Counted from the stretch's first letter, positions 13,057-23,989 are shown. The stretch is DNA of 64,000 nucleotides from Qipengyuania aquimaris (GCF_009827445.1 NZ_WTYI01000001.1:2060381-2124380); one strand, 5' to 3'. The notes: generated from the letters alone by a model not told the origin. Translations and numbers: made by a program.

Positions 13057-14198
13057 TGCGCCGCGCCCTGCTGGCGCTGACAGGACATCGCTCCGGCGAA
13101 ATAGGAGCGCTGAGCGAGAGGCAGTGGCACTCGCTCGACCGGCTCGCATCGGGCCATCGCTTGCAGCCGCATTTGCACGGCAAGCTGGTGCGCAAGGAAA
13201 TCGAGGCGGAGGTGCCCGCCGCCGTCGCGCAAGGCTGGCAGGAGGCGCATCGCTTCAACGCACTCGACCAGCTCGTGCAAAGGCGGGCGCTGGCGCAGGT
13301 CGCTGAGACGTTGGGCGAACGCGGCATCGCGGCCGTCGCGCTCAAGGGGGCGGCGCTCGCGTGGAGCGTCTGGCCCTCACCTGCAGAGCGGGTCATGCGC
13401 GATATCGATTTGCTGGTCCCGCAAGCTCAGGCGACGCAGGCCTATCGGGCGCTTCGCGAGGCAGGATGGCAGGCACCGCAGGCGGACGGCGGATTGCTGG
13501 ACCAAATGGCCCGCGAGGAAACGCACTTGCCCCCGCTGCTCTCTCCGGACGGGGTGATGTGCGAAGTGCACGCCCACGCCTGGGCCAGCGCGCCGCTTGG
13601 CAGTGTGACGATGCCGCCTTGCGATGACGCTGGTATCCTCGCGCGTGCCGTTTGGGACGATACGCTCGGCATGCTGTTGCCCGGCGACGAGGACATGCTC
13701 GTCCACCTGGTGGTCCACTGCGCAGTGTCCCACCTGTTCAATGTCGGGCCGCTCGGACTGATAGATATCGACCTTTTCGTTGGCGAACGGGAGATCGACT
13801 GGGCTGCGTTCTGGCAGCGCGCGCAAGGTGAGGGATTCGCGCGGCCGGCAGCGCTGGTCTTTGCCCTGATAGACCGGTGGGTGCGACCTGGCTTTCAGGA
13901 GAACGCCAGCTGTCCGATCCGCGCCGACGCCGCGCTGCTCGACCAGGTCGAGGACCTGCTTGTCCAAGATCCCGATGCGCGGAAGGACATCAACGCGATT
14001 GCCGGGCTGGCAAACGGAGAACGAGGTACGCGCCTGAAGGAAGCACCGCTCGACCAGGCGGAGGGCTCGACAGGATTCCGGCGTCTCGGGCGCCTCGCAA
14101 CTCGCGGCGCATCATTGGCAGGCACCCTGGTGAACAGGCAGAGCAGGAACGACGGGCTCGCGACGGCCGAACTGGCCCGCTGGCTGTCCTCAGACTAG
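13056..14198 (+). CDS. Nucleotidyltransferase-fold family protein (PF14907-like)
   Basis: 380 residues. The central block LKGAALAW (97-104) followed by RDIDLLV, with Asp116 and Asp118, is the pattern of the uncharacterised nucleotidyltransferase family NTP_transf_5, often found in polysaccharide, exosortase or peptide-maturation clusters. The acceptor is unknown. The start overlaps the lptA stop by one base, so it is read with the LPS-transport genes, in the position where lptB is normally found. Its stop codon overlaps the convergent holA stop within a shared CTAG. Confidence 0.75.
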   Translation: MRRALLALTGHRSGEIGALSERQWHSLDRLASGHRLQPHLHGKLVRKEIEAEVPAAVAQGWQEAHRFNALDQLVQRRALAQVAETLGERGIAAVALKGAALAWSVWPSPAERVMRDIDLLVPQAQATQAYRALREAGWQAPQADGGLLDQMAREETHLPPLLSPDGVMCEVHAHAWASAPLGSVTMPPCDDAGILARAVWDDTLGMLLPGDEDMLVHLVVHCAVSHLFNVGPLGLIDIDLFVGEREIDWAAFWQRAQGEGFARPAALVFALIDRWVRPGFQENASCPIRADAALLDQVEDLLVQDPDARKDINAIAGLANGERGTRLKEAPLDQAEGSTGFRRLGRLATRGASLAGTLVNRQSRNDGLATAELARWLSSD

Positions 14199-15232
14199 CG
14201 CCGCGCGGCGAGCCGGGCGAGGTTCGTGAGGCCCTGGGCGAGCAACAGCTCCGCCGCCTGGCTGTTGGACAGGAGGTCGCGGTGCAGCTTGGTCAGGCCG
14301 TTGGTCAGGCGGTCGAGCTTGGGCCCGCGCCAACGATTGACCTGGTCGGCGATATCGCGCTCTTCCTTCCAGAAGATGCCGAGCCTCGCCTTCTGGCCCT
14401 TGTCGAGATCCTGGTACCGGCGATTGCCGAGCGCCGCCGAAATGCGTGCGAGTTGTGCGGCGCGGCGTTCGATGGCGAGCAAGGTGCCGACCGGATTGAG
14501 GCCGACCTGCTTCATCCGCGCGATCTCGCCGCCCACCTTGCCGGTCTGGCCGCCGAGAACCGCATTGACGAGGCTGGCGAAGCCGTCCTCCTCGCTGGCC
14601 GCGCCGATGGCGTCGAGATGCTCCATCGTGCCCGGCCGCGGCGATTGCGCGGTGGCATCGAGATAGGTCGCCAGCTTGGTGACCTCGCTCTGCGCGAGCC
14701 GCACGTCGAGATTGGCCCCGCGCGCAATCCGCTCGGCCACCGCCTGGTCGAGGCGCACGCCCGCAGCATCTCCCATGGCCCGCACGGACTGCGTGACCGA
14801 GCGCAAATCGGGCGGATAGAACATCGCGACGACCGCATCCTTGCGCTTCTCGAGCAGCTTCGCCGTGCGCGATTTATCTGTGGCCGAAGTCGCGACGACG
14901 ATGACCGGGCACGCTTCGCCCGCGCCCATCTCGCCCGTCTTGATCAGCGTTTCGAGCGCGGCATGCGCTTCGTCGCCGGCGACCCGGGACCAGATATGCC
15001 GCGTGTCTCCGAAGAGGGAGGAAGAGCGCGCCTCGTCGCCCAGTCTGGCGGGATCGGCGCGAAGCTCCGCGCCGGGGATCTCCACCCGCTCTCCGGCATC
15101 GGGCAGGGCTGCAACAAGCTCACGCGCAGCGGCGCTGGCACCCGCTTCATCCTGGCCGCAGAAGAAGAAGATGGAGCAGTCCTTCGCGAGGCCCTGCAGC
15201 TTCGCAGCGAATTCGTTGCCCCTGACCTTCAC
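14195..15232 (-). CDS. holA: DNA polymerase III delta subunit
   Basis: 345 residues. The clamp-loader wrench subunit that opens the beta sliding clamp. The N-terminal FFFCGQDEAGA region is the remnant Walker-type motif of delta subunits, followed by the AAA+ lid and the collar domain near the C terminus. It is last in leuS-lptE-holA, 13 bases after lptE, the same order as in E. coli. The final four bases overlap the convergent gene on the plus strand. Confidence 0.93.
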   Translation of the reverse strand: MKVRGNEFAAKLQGLAKDCSIFFFCGQDEAGASAAARELVAALPDAGERVEIPGAELRADPARLGDEARSSSLFGDTRHIWSRVAGDEAHAALETLIKTGEMGAGEACPVIVVATSATDKSRTAKLLEKRKDAVVAMFYPPDLRSVTQSVRAMGDAAGVRLDQAVAERIARGANLDVRLAQSEVTKLATYLDATAQSPRPGTMEHLDAIGAASEEDGFASLVNAVLGGQTGKVGGEIARMKQVGLNPVGTLLAIERRAAQLARISAALGNRRYQDLDKGQKARLGIFWKEERDIADQVNRWRGPKLDRLTNGLTKLHRDLLSNSQAAELLLAQGLTNLARLAARR

Positions 15233-15245
15233 GCCTCGCTCGCCC

Positions 15246-15730
15246 TCACTGCTCGCGCAGCGTCAGCGCCACGCGGGTCACGATCCTGTCCGCGATTTCA
15301 CGGGCGAGGTTTTCCAGCGCCGTCTGCTCCGCCGCGATGGTGGCGTATTCGCTGGACACGACATCGATCCCGGCATCGGCGCCTTCCGTGGCATCGAGCA
15401 GGATCTCGCCGGTCGACGCATCCACCAGTTGGTAGCGAGCACGCAGGGTCCGCCGCTCCCGGCTGACCGTGTCGTCGGCCAGAATGCCGAGCGCTTCGAG
15501 ATTGTCGTCGAGACGAACGTCGAGACGATATTGCGGTGCTGAATTGCCCGCCGCACCAAGCCGGTCGTTCAACTCGCCGCGAACCAGCCATCCGGCCCGC
15601 CCGGCGATCGGCGGAACGTCCACGGCCGCCAGTCCCTGCGCGACCGCCCCGCTGCCACCGCCTGCATACATGGGCGACAGGTTGCAGGCCGCGAGCGCGA
15701 AACAGGCGAGAAGGCTGAAGACGAAACGCA

Positions 15731-15731
<1 letters not shown>
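15246..15731 (-). CDS. lptE: LPS-assembly lipoprotein LptE
   Basis: 161 residues. A lipoprotein signal peptide ends in the lipobox LAAC with Cys16 as the acylation site. The rest is a short alpha/beta LptE fold, which plugs the LptD barrel in the outer membrane. Its ATG overlaps the leuS stop by one base, and that decides the start. With lptC and lptA about 3 kb away on the other strand, three lpt genes sit close together in two convergent operons. Confidence 0.9.
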
Positions 15732-18244
<2,513 letters not shown>

Positions 18245-18394
18245 GCCGGACCTGTTAGGGAAATTGGTCGCGAATGGAAGAGGGGGAGTGCTTCGGCGCA
18301 CCGCATCAACCACGCATTCTTACGCAGGGCGCGTGGAAGACGCTGGAACGATTGCGTCACTATCGATCGGGGTCCTTCAGAAAGGACCGAAACG

Positions 18395-18577
18395 ATGAAG
18401 AAGACAGCAATGCTCCTTACGAGCCTCGCCCTCTTGCAAAGCCAGCCAGTTTTCGCAGGGAGACCCGACTTTCCCGCCTATCACGACCAGAAAGATTCAC
18501 CCTTCGATTGGTGCGCGTGGTTTACTGTGCAGGGACTGAACACGCCCTACCGTATTTTCTGCGTCGAAAGGGCCTGA
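18395..18577 (+). CDS. Small secreted protein, 60 aa, hypothetical
   Basis: 60 residues with a clear signal peptide (MKKTAMLLTSLALLQSQPVFA, cut after residue 21) and a mature part of about 39 residues rich in aromatics with two cysteines (Cys40 and Cys56), which could form a disulfide. AAAGGAC a few bases upstream could serve as ribosome binding site. It is divergent from leuS and convergent with the DUF3576 lipoprotein, 10 bases apart. I do not recognise a family; short length keeps confidence moderate. Confidence 0.5.
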   Translation: MKKTAMLLTSLALLQSQPVFAGRPDFPAYHDQKDSPFDWCAWFTVQGLNTPYRIFCVERA

Positions 18578-18587
18578 TCGGCCGAAG

Positions 18588-19037
18588 TTAGTCGGCGATA
18601 GCCTGGCGGCGCAGTTCGCGCGCCTTGGTGAGGATGATATCTTCCAGCTTCTGGACCGTGGCGGCCTGAACCGGAGCATCGACCCAGCCACCCGACTGGG
18701 CGACCTGGCGGCTGGCAGCGACGCGCAGAGCATCGGCACGCAGGTCACGATCAAGGATGGTCACGGTCATCTTGACGCGCTCGCCGGGATTGTTCGGGTT
18801 GGCGTACCAGTCGGTGACGATCACGCCGCCGCTGCTGTCGGCCTGGAGCAGCGGGGCAAAGCTGACCGCTTCGAGCGATGCGCGCCACAGATACGAGTTG
18901 ACGCCGATGGTCGACACCTGCGCGGCGGCGAGGTCGGCACGAGGACGTTCACCCTTGCTGCAAGCGCCCAGCGCCAGTGTGGCGACCGCGAGGCCGGCAA
19001 TGGCTGCGGGACGACGGATGGAGCGGGTGAAAGTCAT
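18588..19037 (-). CDS. DUF3576 domain lipoprotein
   Basis: 149 residues. Lipoprotein signal peptide with LGAC lipobox, Cys26. The body (IGVNSYLWRASLEAVSFAPL onward) matches the alphaproteobacterial DUF3576 outer-membrane/periplasmic lipoprotein family of unknown function. The ATG at 19037 follows AAGGATC; upstream in-frame codons are not family-like. A promoter with TTGCCC (19098-19093) and TATAGA (19076-19071), spacing 16, lies just upstream on the minus strand. Confidence 0.85.
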   Translation of the reverse strand: MTFTRSIRRPAAIAGLAVATLALGACSKGERPRADLAAAQVSTIGVNSYLWRASLEAVSFAPLLQADSSGGVIVTDWYANPNNPGERVKMTVTILDRDLRADALRVAASRQVAQSGGWVDAPVQAATVQKLEDIILTKARELRRQAIAD

Positions 19038-19349
19038 GAACGATCCTTGGGTCAAAAAAGTTAGTCCGGCTCTATAGTGCCTGCTCGCGCTCGGGCAAGC
19101 GCCAGCTTGGCCGCATAGACGTCGAAGGCGCGTGAATACCGTCTGAATTGAATGGTATTTGTGGAGGCTATGCAACACTCCAGCATCATGTCGGGACGCC
19201 CTTGTGGAAAAGCTGGCCTTGGCCATGGGCTAGGCGTAGTCTCATTCATCCGGGCCGAGTCGCATTGCGGCGATATTGCGTTCGGGAACAGTTAAGCGGG
19301 TCTCGTCTTTAAAGACTGACACACCCGCAACGGAGAGGACATCGGCCTG
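19038..19349. other. 312-base intergenic region between divergent genes
   Basis: No convincing gene. On the minus side it holds the promoter of the DUF3576 gene (TTGCCC 19098-19093, 16-base spacer, TATAGA 19076-19071). On the plus side I see only the ribosome binding site GGAGAGG before 19350. A 62-codon minus-strand frame (19061-19249) runs through the promoter and looks fortuitous. Confidence 0.5.
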
Positions 19350-20108
19350 ATGGGCACGCAACGAAACAGCAAAGGCAAGGATCGGTTCGCGCCGGTCGTG
19401 CTGGCGGCTGCCGTTTGCGCACTTGCCCTTCCCGGTGCTGGCCTCGCCGTCGTGTCGAGCGCGCCCGAAGCCGCTCCGGAAACGATGGAATTCCTGCCAT
19501 TTACACCTGCAGGCGTCGATCCGGAACTGGCGGCTCGCGTTGCTGCAGTGATCGGTGAAGACGCGCTGAGGTTCACTCCGGCAACCAAGCCTCGCCTGGC
19601 GAGCCAGCGCACAGTGAATTTCGCGGTTCGGGTCGACAAGGATATCGCGGCATCCATTTCCGGCCGCGCACCGGGCGACAAGCTCGCCAGTGCCAACCCG
19701 ATCGAAAGCGTGCTGCCCGTGACGCCGACTCGCTACAATCTCGGCGTAGCGCGCGGTTACCAAAGCTTTGCCCAGCCGACGCGCTCTGCAGCTGCCGTGC
19801 CGTCTGGTATTCGTGACATCGCAATGCCTGATCTTTCGTCCTATCGCGAAAACACGGATCGCGATGAACCGAGCCGGTTCCAGTCACGTATCGAGCTTGG
19901 CCAGAATGATCGTGCAGGCTCTTCGCCATTGACTATCGAAGGCTCCGGGTCGCAGCAACTTGATCTCGGCGGTTCCTACAGCCTGAGCCGCAACCTCGAC
20001 GTGACCGCCGGTGTCCGCCTCAAGCAGGAGCGTGACCGCCTTGCTCCGCTTACCAATGGCGTAGAAGACGACCAGGCCGTCTACGTGGGCACGCAAATCC
20101 GCTTCTAG
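19350..20108 (+). CDS. Exported protein, possibly outer-membrane associated, unknown family
   Basis: 252 residues. An extended basic N region and hydrophobic segment (about 13-34) form a signal peptide. The middle is low-complexity Ala/Pro/Thr-rich. The C-terminal 60 residues alternate polar and apolar residues as beta strands (QQLDLGGSYSLS, then VTAGVRLKQ, then AVYVGTQIRF) and end in Phe, as outer-membrane barrel strands do. A good ribosome binding site GGAGAGG precedes the ATG. I do not recognise the family; an outer-membrane or surface role is inferred from the C terminus only. Confidence 0.75.
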   Translation: MGTQRNSKGKDRFAPVVLAAAVCALALPGAGLAVVSSAPEAAPETMEFLPFTPAGVDPELAARVAAVIGEDALRFTPATKPRLASQRTVNFAVRVDKDIAASISGRAPGDKLASANPIESVLPVTPTRYNLGVARGYQSFAQPTRSAAAVPSGIRDIAMPDLSSYRENTDRDEPSRFQSRIELGQNDRAGSSPLTIEGSGSQQLDLGGSYSLSRNLDVTAGVRLKQERDRLAPLTNGVEDDQAVYVGTQIRF

Positions 20109-20191
20109 GCGGACAAAACACCTCATTATCCAACGAATACGATTTCGGCCTTCCCCGAAGGTCTGATTGCCTTTGCGCCGTAATGTATCCA

Positions 20192-20207
20192 TGCCTAGGA
20201 ATAGGCA
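20192..20207. promoter_or_regulatory. Inverted repeat upstream of phbB
   Basis: TGCCTA-GGAA-TAGGCA is a perfect 6-base inverted repeat, 31 bases before the phbB ATG. It could be an operator or a small RNA hairpin in the 5' leader. There is no T-tract, so it is not an intrinsic terminator. Confidence 0.4.
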
Positions 20208-20237
20208 AAACGCTACGGAATGCTTGGGAGAATCACT

Positions 20238-20963
20238 ATGGGACGAGTTGCAATCGTAACTGGCGGCACGCGCGGTATCGGTCGGGCTATCTGCGAAAGA
20301 CTGCGCGACGAACGTGATTGTACCGTCATCGCCAATTACGCCGGCAATGACGAGGCGGCTCGGAAATTCACCGAAGAAACCGCTATCCCCACCGCAAAGT
20401 TCGACGTCGGCAATTTCGACGCAGTGCAGGAAGCTTGCGGGAAAGTCGCCGAAGAGCACGGCCCCATCGACATCGTGGTCAACAATGCGGGCATCACGCG
20501 CGACGGCACGCTGCTGAAAATGAGCTATGACGATTGGGACGCCGTTATGCGCACCAACCTGGGCGGCTGCTTCAATATGGCAAAGGCTGCATTCCCGGGC
20601 ATGAAGGAACGCGGCTGGGGCCGCATCGTCAACATCGGCTCGATCAACGGCCAGGCCGGACAGTATGGTCAGGTCAATTACGCTGCGGCCAAGAGCGGCA
20701 TTCACGGCTTTACCAAGGCTCTCGCCCAAGAAGGCGCGCGCTTCGGCATCACCGTCAATGCGATCGCACCGGGCTATATCGATACCGATATGGTCGCCGC
20801 CGTACCCGAACCTGTGCTTGAGAAGATCGTCGCGAAGATTCCGGTCGGGCGGCTTGGCAAGGCCAGCGAAATCGCCCGGGGCGTAAGCTTCCTATGCTCT
20901 GAACACGCCGAATTCGTTACCGGCTCGACCATGAGCATCAATGGCGGCCAGCATATGTACTGA
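20238..20963 (+). CDS. phbB: Acetoacetyl-CoA reductase (NADPH), SDR family
   Basis: 241 residues. Reduces acetoacetyl-CoA to (R)-3-hydroxybutyryl-CoA, precursor of polyhydroxybutyrate. SDR motifs: cofactor TGGTRGIG (8-15), NNAG (82-85), catalytic Ser135, Tyr148 and Lys152. The family-specific NIGSINGQAGQYGQ segment supports PhbB over FabG. The start at 20238 follows GGGAG; an ATG at 20220 would add six residues. Neither a thiolase nor a PHA synthase is adjacent, so the pathway genes are dispersed. Confidence 0.92.
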   Translation: MGRVAIVTGGTRGIGRAICERLRDERDCTVIANYAGNDEAARKFTEETAIPTAKFDVGNFDAVQEACGKVAEEHGPIDIVVNNAGITRDGTLLKMSYDDWDAVMRTNLGGCFNMAKAAFPGMKERGWGRIVNIGSINGQAGQYGQVNYAAAKSGIHGFTKALAQEGARFGITVNAIAPGYIDTDMVAAVPEPVLEKIVAKIPVGRLGKASEIARGVSFLCSEHAEFVTGSTMSINGGQHMY

Positions 20964-21002
20964 TTGCGATCCGGATAAAGGCCGCACACCTGCATGATCG
21001 GT

Positions 21003-21020
21003 CCAGTTCGAAAGAACTGG
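21003..21020. repeat. Perfect GAAA-loop hairpin between phbB and the RHH gene
   Basis: CCAGTTC-GAAA-GAACTGG: a 7-base perfect stem with a GNRA tetraloop. No T-run follows on the plus strand, so as a terminator of phbB it is weak. It may instead be a DNA operator or an mRNA structure. Confidence 0.5.
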
Positions 21021-21053
21021 CACCAATGCCGTCTGCTGTTATATCAGCGACTT

Positions 21054-21347
21054 ATGCAAACCCCCTACCATCCGCCAAAGAAGTACTCGATCCGGATTGA
21101 AGGGCATCGAACCTCGGTCAGCCTGGAACCGGTGTTCTGGGATTTGCTACGCCATGCAGCTGCAAGACGCGGTCTTGCAGTGAACACTCTCGTTGCCAGT
21201 ATCGATGCGGAGCGGATCCGCAGTGAAACGCCACCTGGCCTGGCCGGAGCCATAAGAATCTGGCTCGCCACCCACGAATTGAGCGTCCAAACGAGCGAGG
21301 GCGGCGGGATGTCTCCCACCGCCCTGCAAAGCGATCAATCTGGCTGA
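21054..21347 (+). CDS. Ribbon-helix-helix domain protein (RHH_4-like)
   Basis: 97 residues from ATG 21054 (117 if ATG 20994 is used; AAAGG precedes that one). The core KYSIRIEGHRTSVSLE followed by FWDLLRHAAARRG is the alphaproteobacterial ribbon-helix-helix family sometimes labelled arylsulfate-sulfotransferase-like in error. The beta strand plus two helices would bind DNA as a dimer, presumably as a regulator. The target is unknown; a perfect palindromic hairpin 34 bases upstream is a candidate autoregulatory site. Confidence 0.78.
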   Translation: MQTPYHPPKKYSIRIEGHRTSVSLEPVFWDLLRHAAARRGLAVNTLVASIDAERIRSETPPGLAGAIRIWLATHELSVQTSEGGGMSPTALQSDQSG

Positions 21348-21575
21348 TCAGTATTTCGCGGTAGCGTCACTGGCCGGGTAGGTTTCGTCGAGCGCTTCAT
21401 CGGTCGAACTCATCGTATCGCCCTTCGAAGCAGTCGCTTCCGAACCGGCATTGCGAAACGCGCCTTCGGGCTGACCGTCCGCAAATGCGACGCCGTTGCT
21501 GTCGCGCTGGCTCTTTTCGTAATATTTGTACCCGGCATAGCCGAGCGCACCGAGTGCTGCGAGCTTGAGGATCAT
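21348..21575 (-). CDS. Small membrane-anchored protein, 75 aa, hypothetical
   Basis: 75 residues. A short N-terminal hydrophobic helix (MILKLAALGALGYAGY) is followed by a soluble, acidic, Ser/Thr/Ala-rich tail ending ASDATAKY. AAGGGAAG upstream of the ATG supports translation. It abuts the convergent RHH gene with no spacing (stops at 21347/21348). Function unknown. Confidence 0.7.
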   Translation of the reverse strand: MILKLAALGALGYAGYKYYEKSQRDSNGVAFADGQPEGAFRNAGSEATASKGDTMSSTDEALDETYPASDATAKY

Positions 21576-21646
21576 AATGCTTCCCTTTCGAAAATACCTT
21601 CACCCGATCAACGGATGAAATCGCCGAAAGGTCCGCGATCAGGTCC

Positions 21647-22930
21647 TCAATCGTCGCCGACCCGTTCGATATCCGCGCCGACCAGCTGAAGCTTTTCCTC
21701 GAGTCGTTCGTAACCGCGGTCGAGGTGGTAGAGGCGCCGCACCGTGGTCTCGCCCTTCGCGGCCAGGCCTGCAATCACCAGACTCATCGAAGCGCGCAGG
21801 TCCGTCGCCATAACTTCGGCGCCGGTCAGCTCTACCGGACCGCGAACGATCGCAGTACGCCCGGTGGTCTCGATATCGGCGCCCATGCGGATGAGTTCGG
21901 GAACGTGCATAAAGCGGTTCTCGAAGATCGTTTCCTTGAGCACGCTGGTGCCCTCGGCCTTGCATAGCAGGCTCATCAACTGGGCTTGCATATCGGTCGC
22001 GAGGCCGGGGAACGGCGCAGTCGTGAGATTGTGCGCTTTAAGGGGCTGGCTTGCGGCAACGCGCACGCCCTTCTTGTCGGTCTCGATCTCGACACCGATG
22101 TTGCGCAGGGCATGGATCGTCGATGCCATATCATCGGCATCGGCGCCTTCGAGAAATACCTCGCCACCGGTGATCGCTGCAGCGCAGGCATAAGACCCCG
22201 CCTCGATGCGGTCGGGCATCACGCGATAGGTCGCGCCGTGCAGCTTCTTCACGCCGTGGATGGTCAATTCCGAACTGCCGATACCTTCGATTTCGGCGCC
22301 CATGGCGGTGAGCAGGTTGCACAGGTCGACGATTTCCGGCTCGCGCGCGGCATTGATCAGCTTGCTGGTGCCATTGCACAGCACCGCCGTCATCAAGGCG
22401 TTTTCCGTGGCGCCCACAGATACGACCGGGAAATCAAACTCGCCACCGGGCAGCCCGCCGTCCGGAGCGACTGCCTTCACATACCCTTGCGCCAATTCGA
22501 TCTGCGCGCCGAAAGCCTCGAGGGCCTTGAGGTGGAGATCGATCGGGCGGTTACCGATCGCGCAGCCGCCAGGGAGCGACACCGTGGCTTCGCCGGTTCG
22601 GGCAAGCAGCGGACCGAGAACGAGGATCGACGCGCGCATCTTGCGAACGAGATCGTAGGGCGCGACCGAGCTGGTGATCCGCATGGCTTCGAGCGTGACG
22701 TTGCGGCCGAATTCCTCGGGCCGCTTGCCCGGAATGGTGTGACTGACGCCGAATTGGGTCATCAGATGCTGGAAGCCGTCGATATCGGCAAGCCGCGGCA
22801 AATTGCGCAGCGTCACGGCCTCTTCGGTCAGTAGTGCGCAAGGTATCAGGGTAAGCGCAGCATTCTTGGCGCCCGAAATGGGGATAGTCCCCGAAAGGCG
22901 ATTACCGCCGCGAATGATAAGTTTGTCCAT
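21647..22930 (-). CDS. murA: UDP-N-acetylglucosamine 1-carboxyvinyltransferase
   Basis: 427 residues. First committed step of peptidoglycan synthesis: transfers enolpyruvate from PEP to UDP-GlcNAc. Lys22-Asn23 (SGAKNAAL) bind substrate, and catalytic Cys123 sits in [12 protein letters not shown], the fosfomycin target. The ATG at 22930 ([10 protein letters not shown]) matches the family; 26 extra codons upstream do not. It is divergent from galU. Confidence 0.97.
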   Translation of the reverse strand: MDKLIIRGGNRLSGTIPISGAKNAALTLIPCALLTEEAVTLRNLPRLADIDGFQHLMTQFGVSHTIPGKRPEEFGRNVTLEAMRITSSVAPYDLVRKMRASILVLGPLLARTGEATVSLPGGCAIGNRPIDLHLKALEAFGAQIELAQGYVKAVAPDGGLPGGEFDFPVVSVGATENALMTAVLCNGTSKLINAAREPEIVDLCNLLTAMGAEIEGIGSSELTIHGVKKLHGATYRVMPDRIEAGSYACAAAITGGEVFLEGADADDMASTIHALRNIGVEIETDKKGVRVAASQPLKAHNLTTAPFPGLATDMQAQLMSLLCKAEGTSVLKETIFENRFMHVPELIRMGADIETTGRTAIVRGPVELTGAEVMATDLRASMSLVIAGLAAKGETTVRRLYHLDRGYERLEEKLQLVGADIERVGDD

Positions 22931-23019
22931 GAGCCCCTGCCATAATCCTCTCGGGGGCTGTGGCAAGCGCCATGCGCTTGGTGCAACCCCCGGATCCTGC
23001 TCGCTCAACCGCCGAGCGA

Positions 23020-23055
23020 TTGACCTGTTCCGACCACCAACCTAACTCCGGCGCA
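23020..23055 (+). promoter_or_regulatory. Putative leaderless promoter of galU
   Basis: TTGACC (23020-23025), 17-base spacer, TAACTC (23043-23048), then 6 bases to the ATG at 23055. No Shine-Dalgarno is present, and the geometry puts +1 at or next to the A of the ATG, suggesting a leaderless mRNA. Confidence 0.5.
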
Positions 23056-23933
23056 TGACCCAGCACAAACCCATCAAGAAAGCCGTCTTCCCCGTTGCGG
23101 GGCTTGGCACGCGATTTTTGCCCGCCACCAAGGCGATCCCGAAGGAATTGCTCCCGATCGTCGACCGGCCATTGATCCAGTATGCCGTGGACGAAGCGCG
23201 GGAGGCCGGGATCGAACAGATCATCTTTGTGACCGGCCGCGGCAAGACGGCGATCGTCGAGCATTTCGACGTGGCCTATGAACTCGAAAGCACGATGGAA
23301 GAGCGTGGCAAGGATATGAGCGTGCTCGATCCGACCCGGGCAACGCCGGGCGACATCATCACGGTGCGCCAGCAGGTGCCGCTGGGACTGGGTCACGCGA
23401 TCTGGTGCGCGCGTGCAATCGTCGGTGACGATCCGTTTGCGATCCTGCTTCCGGACGAACTCATGGTCGGCGAGCCGGGCTGCATGAAGCAGATGGTCGA
23501 AGCCTATAACGAGGTTGGCGGCAACCTGATCTCGGTGCTCGAAGTCCCGCAGGACGAGGTGTCGAGTTACGGCGTCATCGCCCCCGGCGCTCAAGTCTCC
23601 GATACGCTGACCGAGGTGACGGGACTGGTCGAAAAGCCACCGGTTGCAGAAGCGCCTTCGAACAAGATCATCTCCGGACGCTATATCCTCCAGCCTGAGG
23701 TGATGCGGACGCTCGAAAACCAAGGCAAGGGCGCGGGCGGCGAAATCCAGTTGACCGATGCCATGGCGCGCATGATCGGCAACCAACCGTTCCACGCTGT
23801 AACCTTCGCCGGCAACCGCTACGATTGCGGAAGCAAGACCGGTTTCGTCGAGGCGACCCTCGCGCTCGCGCTTGAACGCGAAGACATGGGAAGCGAAGTC
23901 CGCGCCATCGCCGAGCGCCTGCTCGCGAAGTAG
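23055..23933 (+). CDS. galU: UTP-glucose-1-phosphate uridylyltransferase
   Basis: 292 residues. Makes UDP-glucose from UTP and glucose-1-phosphate for polysaccharide and LPS synthesis. N-terminal nucleotide-binding signature AGLGTRFLPATKAIPKE (15-31) and the later VEKP motif identify GalU. It has no visible ribosome binding site (see the promoter entry). A strong bidirectional terminator follows. Confidence 0.96.
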   Translation: MTQHKPIKKAVFPVAGLGTRFLPATKAIPKELLPIVDRPLIQYAVDEAREAGIEQIIFVTGRGKTAIVEHFDVAYELESTMEERGKDMSVLDPTRATPGDIITVRQQVPLGLGHAIWCARAIVGDDPFAILLPDELMVGEPGCMKQMVEAYNEVGGNLISVLEVPQDEVSSYGVIAPGAQVSDTLTEVTGLVEKPPVAEAPSNKIISGRYILQPEVMRTLENQGKGAGGEIQLTDAMARMIGNQPFHAVTFAGNRYDCGSKTGFVEATLALALEREDMGSEVRAIAERLLAK

Positions 23934-23954
23934 AAAGCGCGCAGTCCAAAAGGA

Positions 23955-23989
23955 AAGGGCCGGTCCGCCGCTGTGGCAGACCGGCCCTT
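23955..23989. terminator. Bidirectional terminator between galU and the M28 gene
   Basis: AAGGGCCGGTC (23955-23965) pairs perfectly with GACCGGCCCTT (23979-23989) over 11 bases with a 13-base loop. It lies between two converging genes and could serve both. Confidence 0.75.

Noticed and set aside
19061..19249. A 62-codon minus-strand frame between the DUF3576 lipoprotein and the exported protein gene
   Set aside because: It runs through a good promoter, has no ribosome binding site and no recognisable sequence features.
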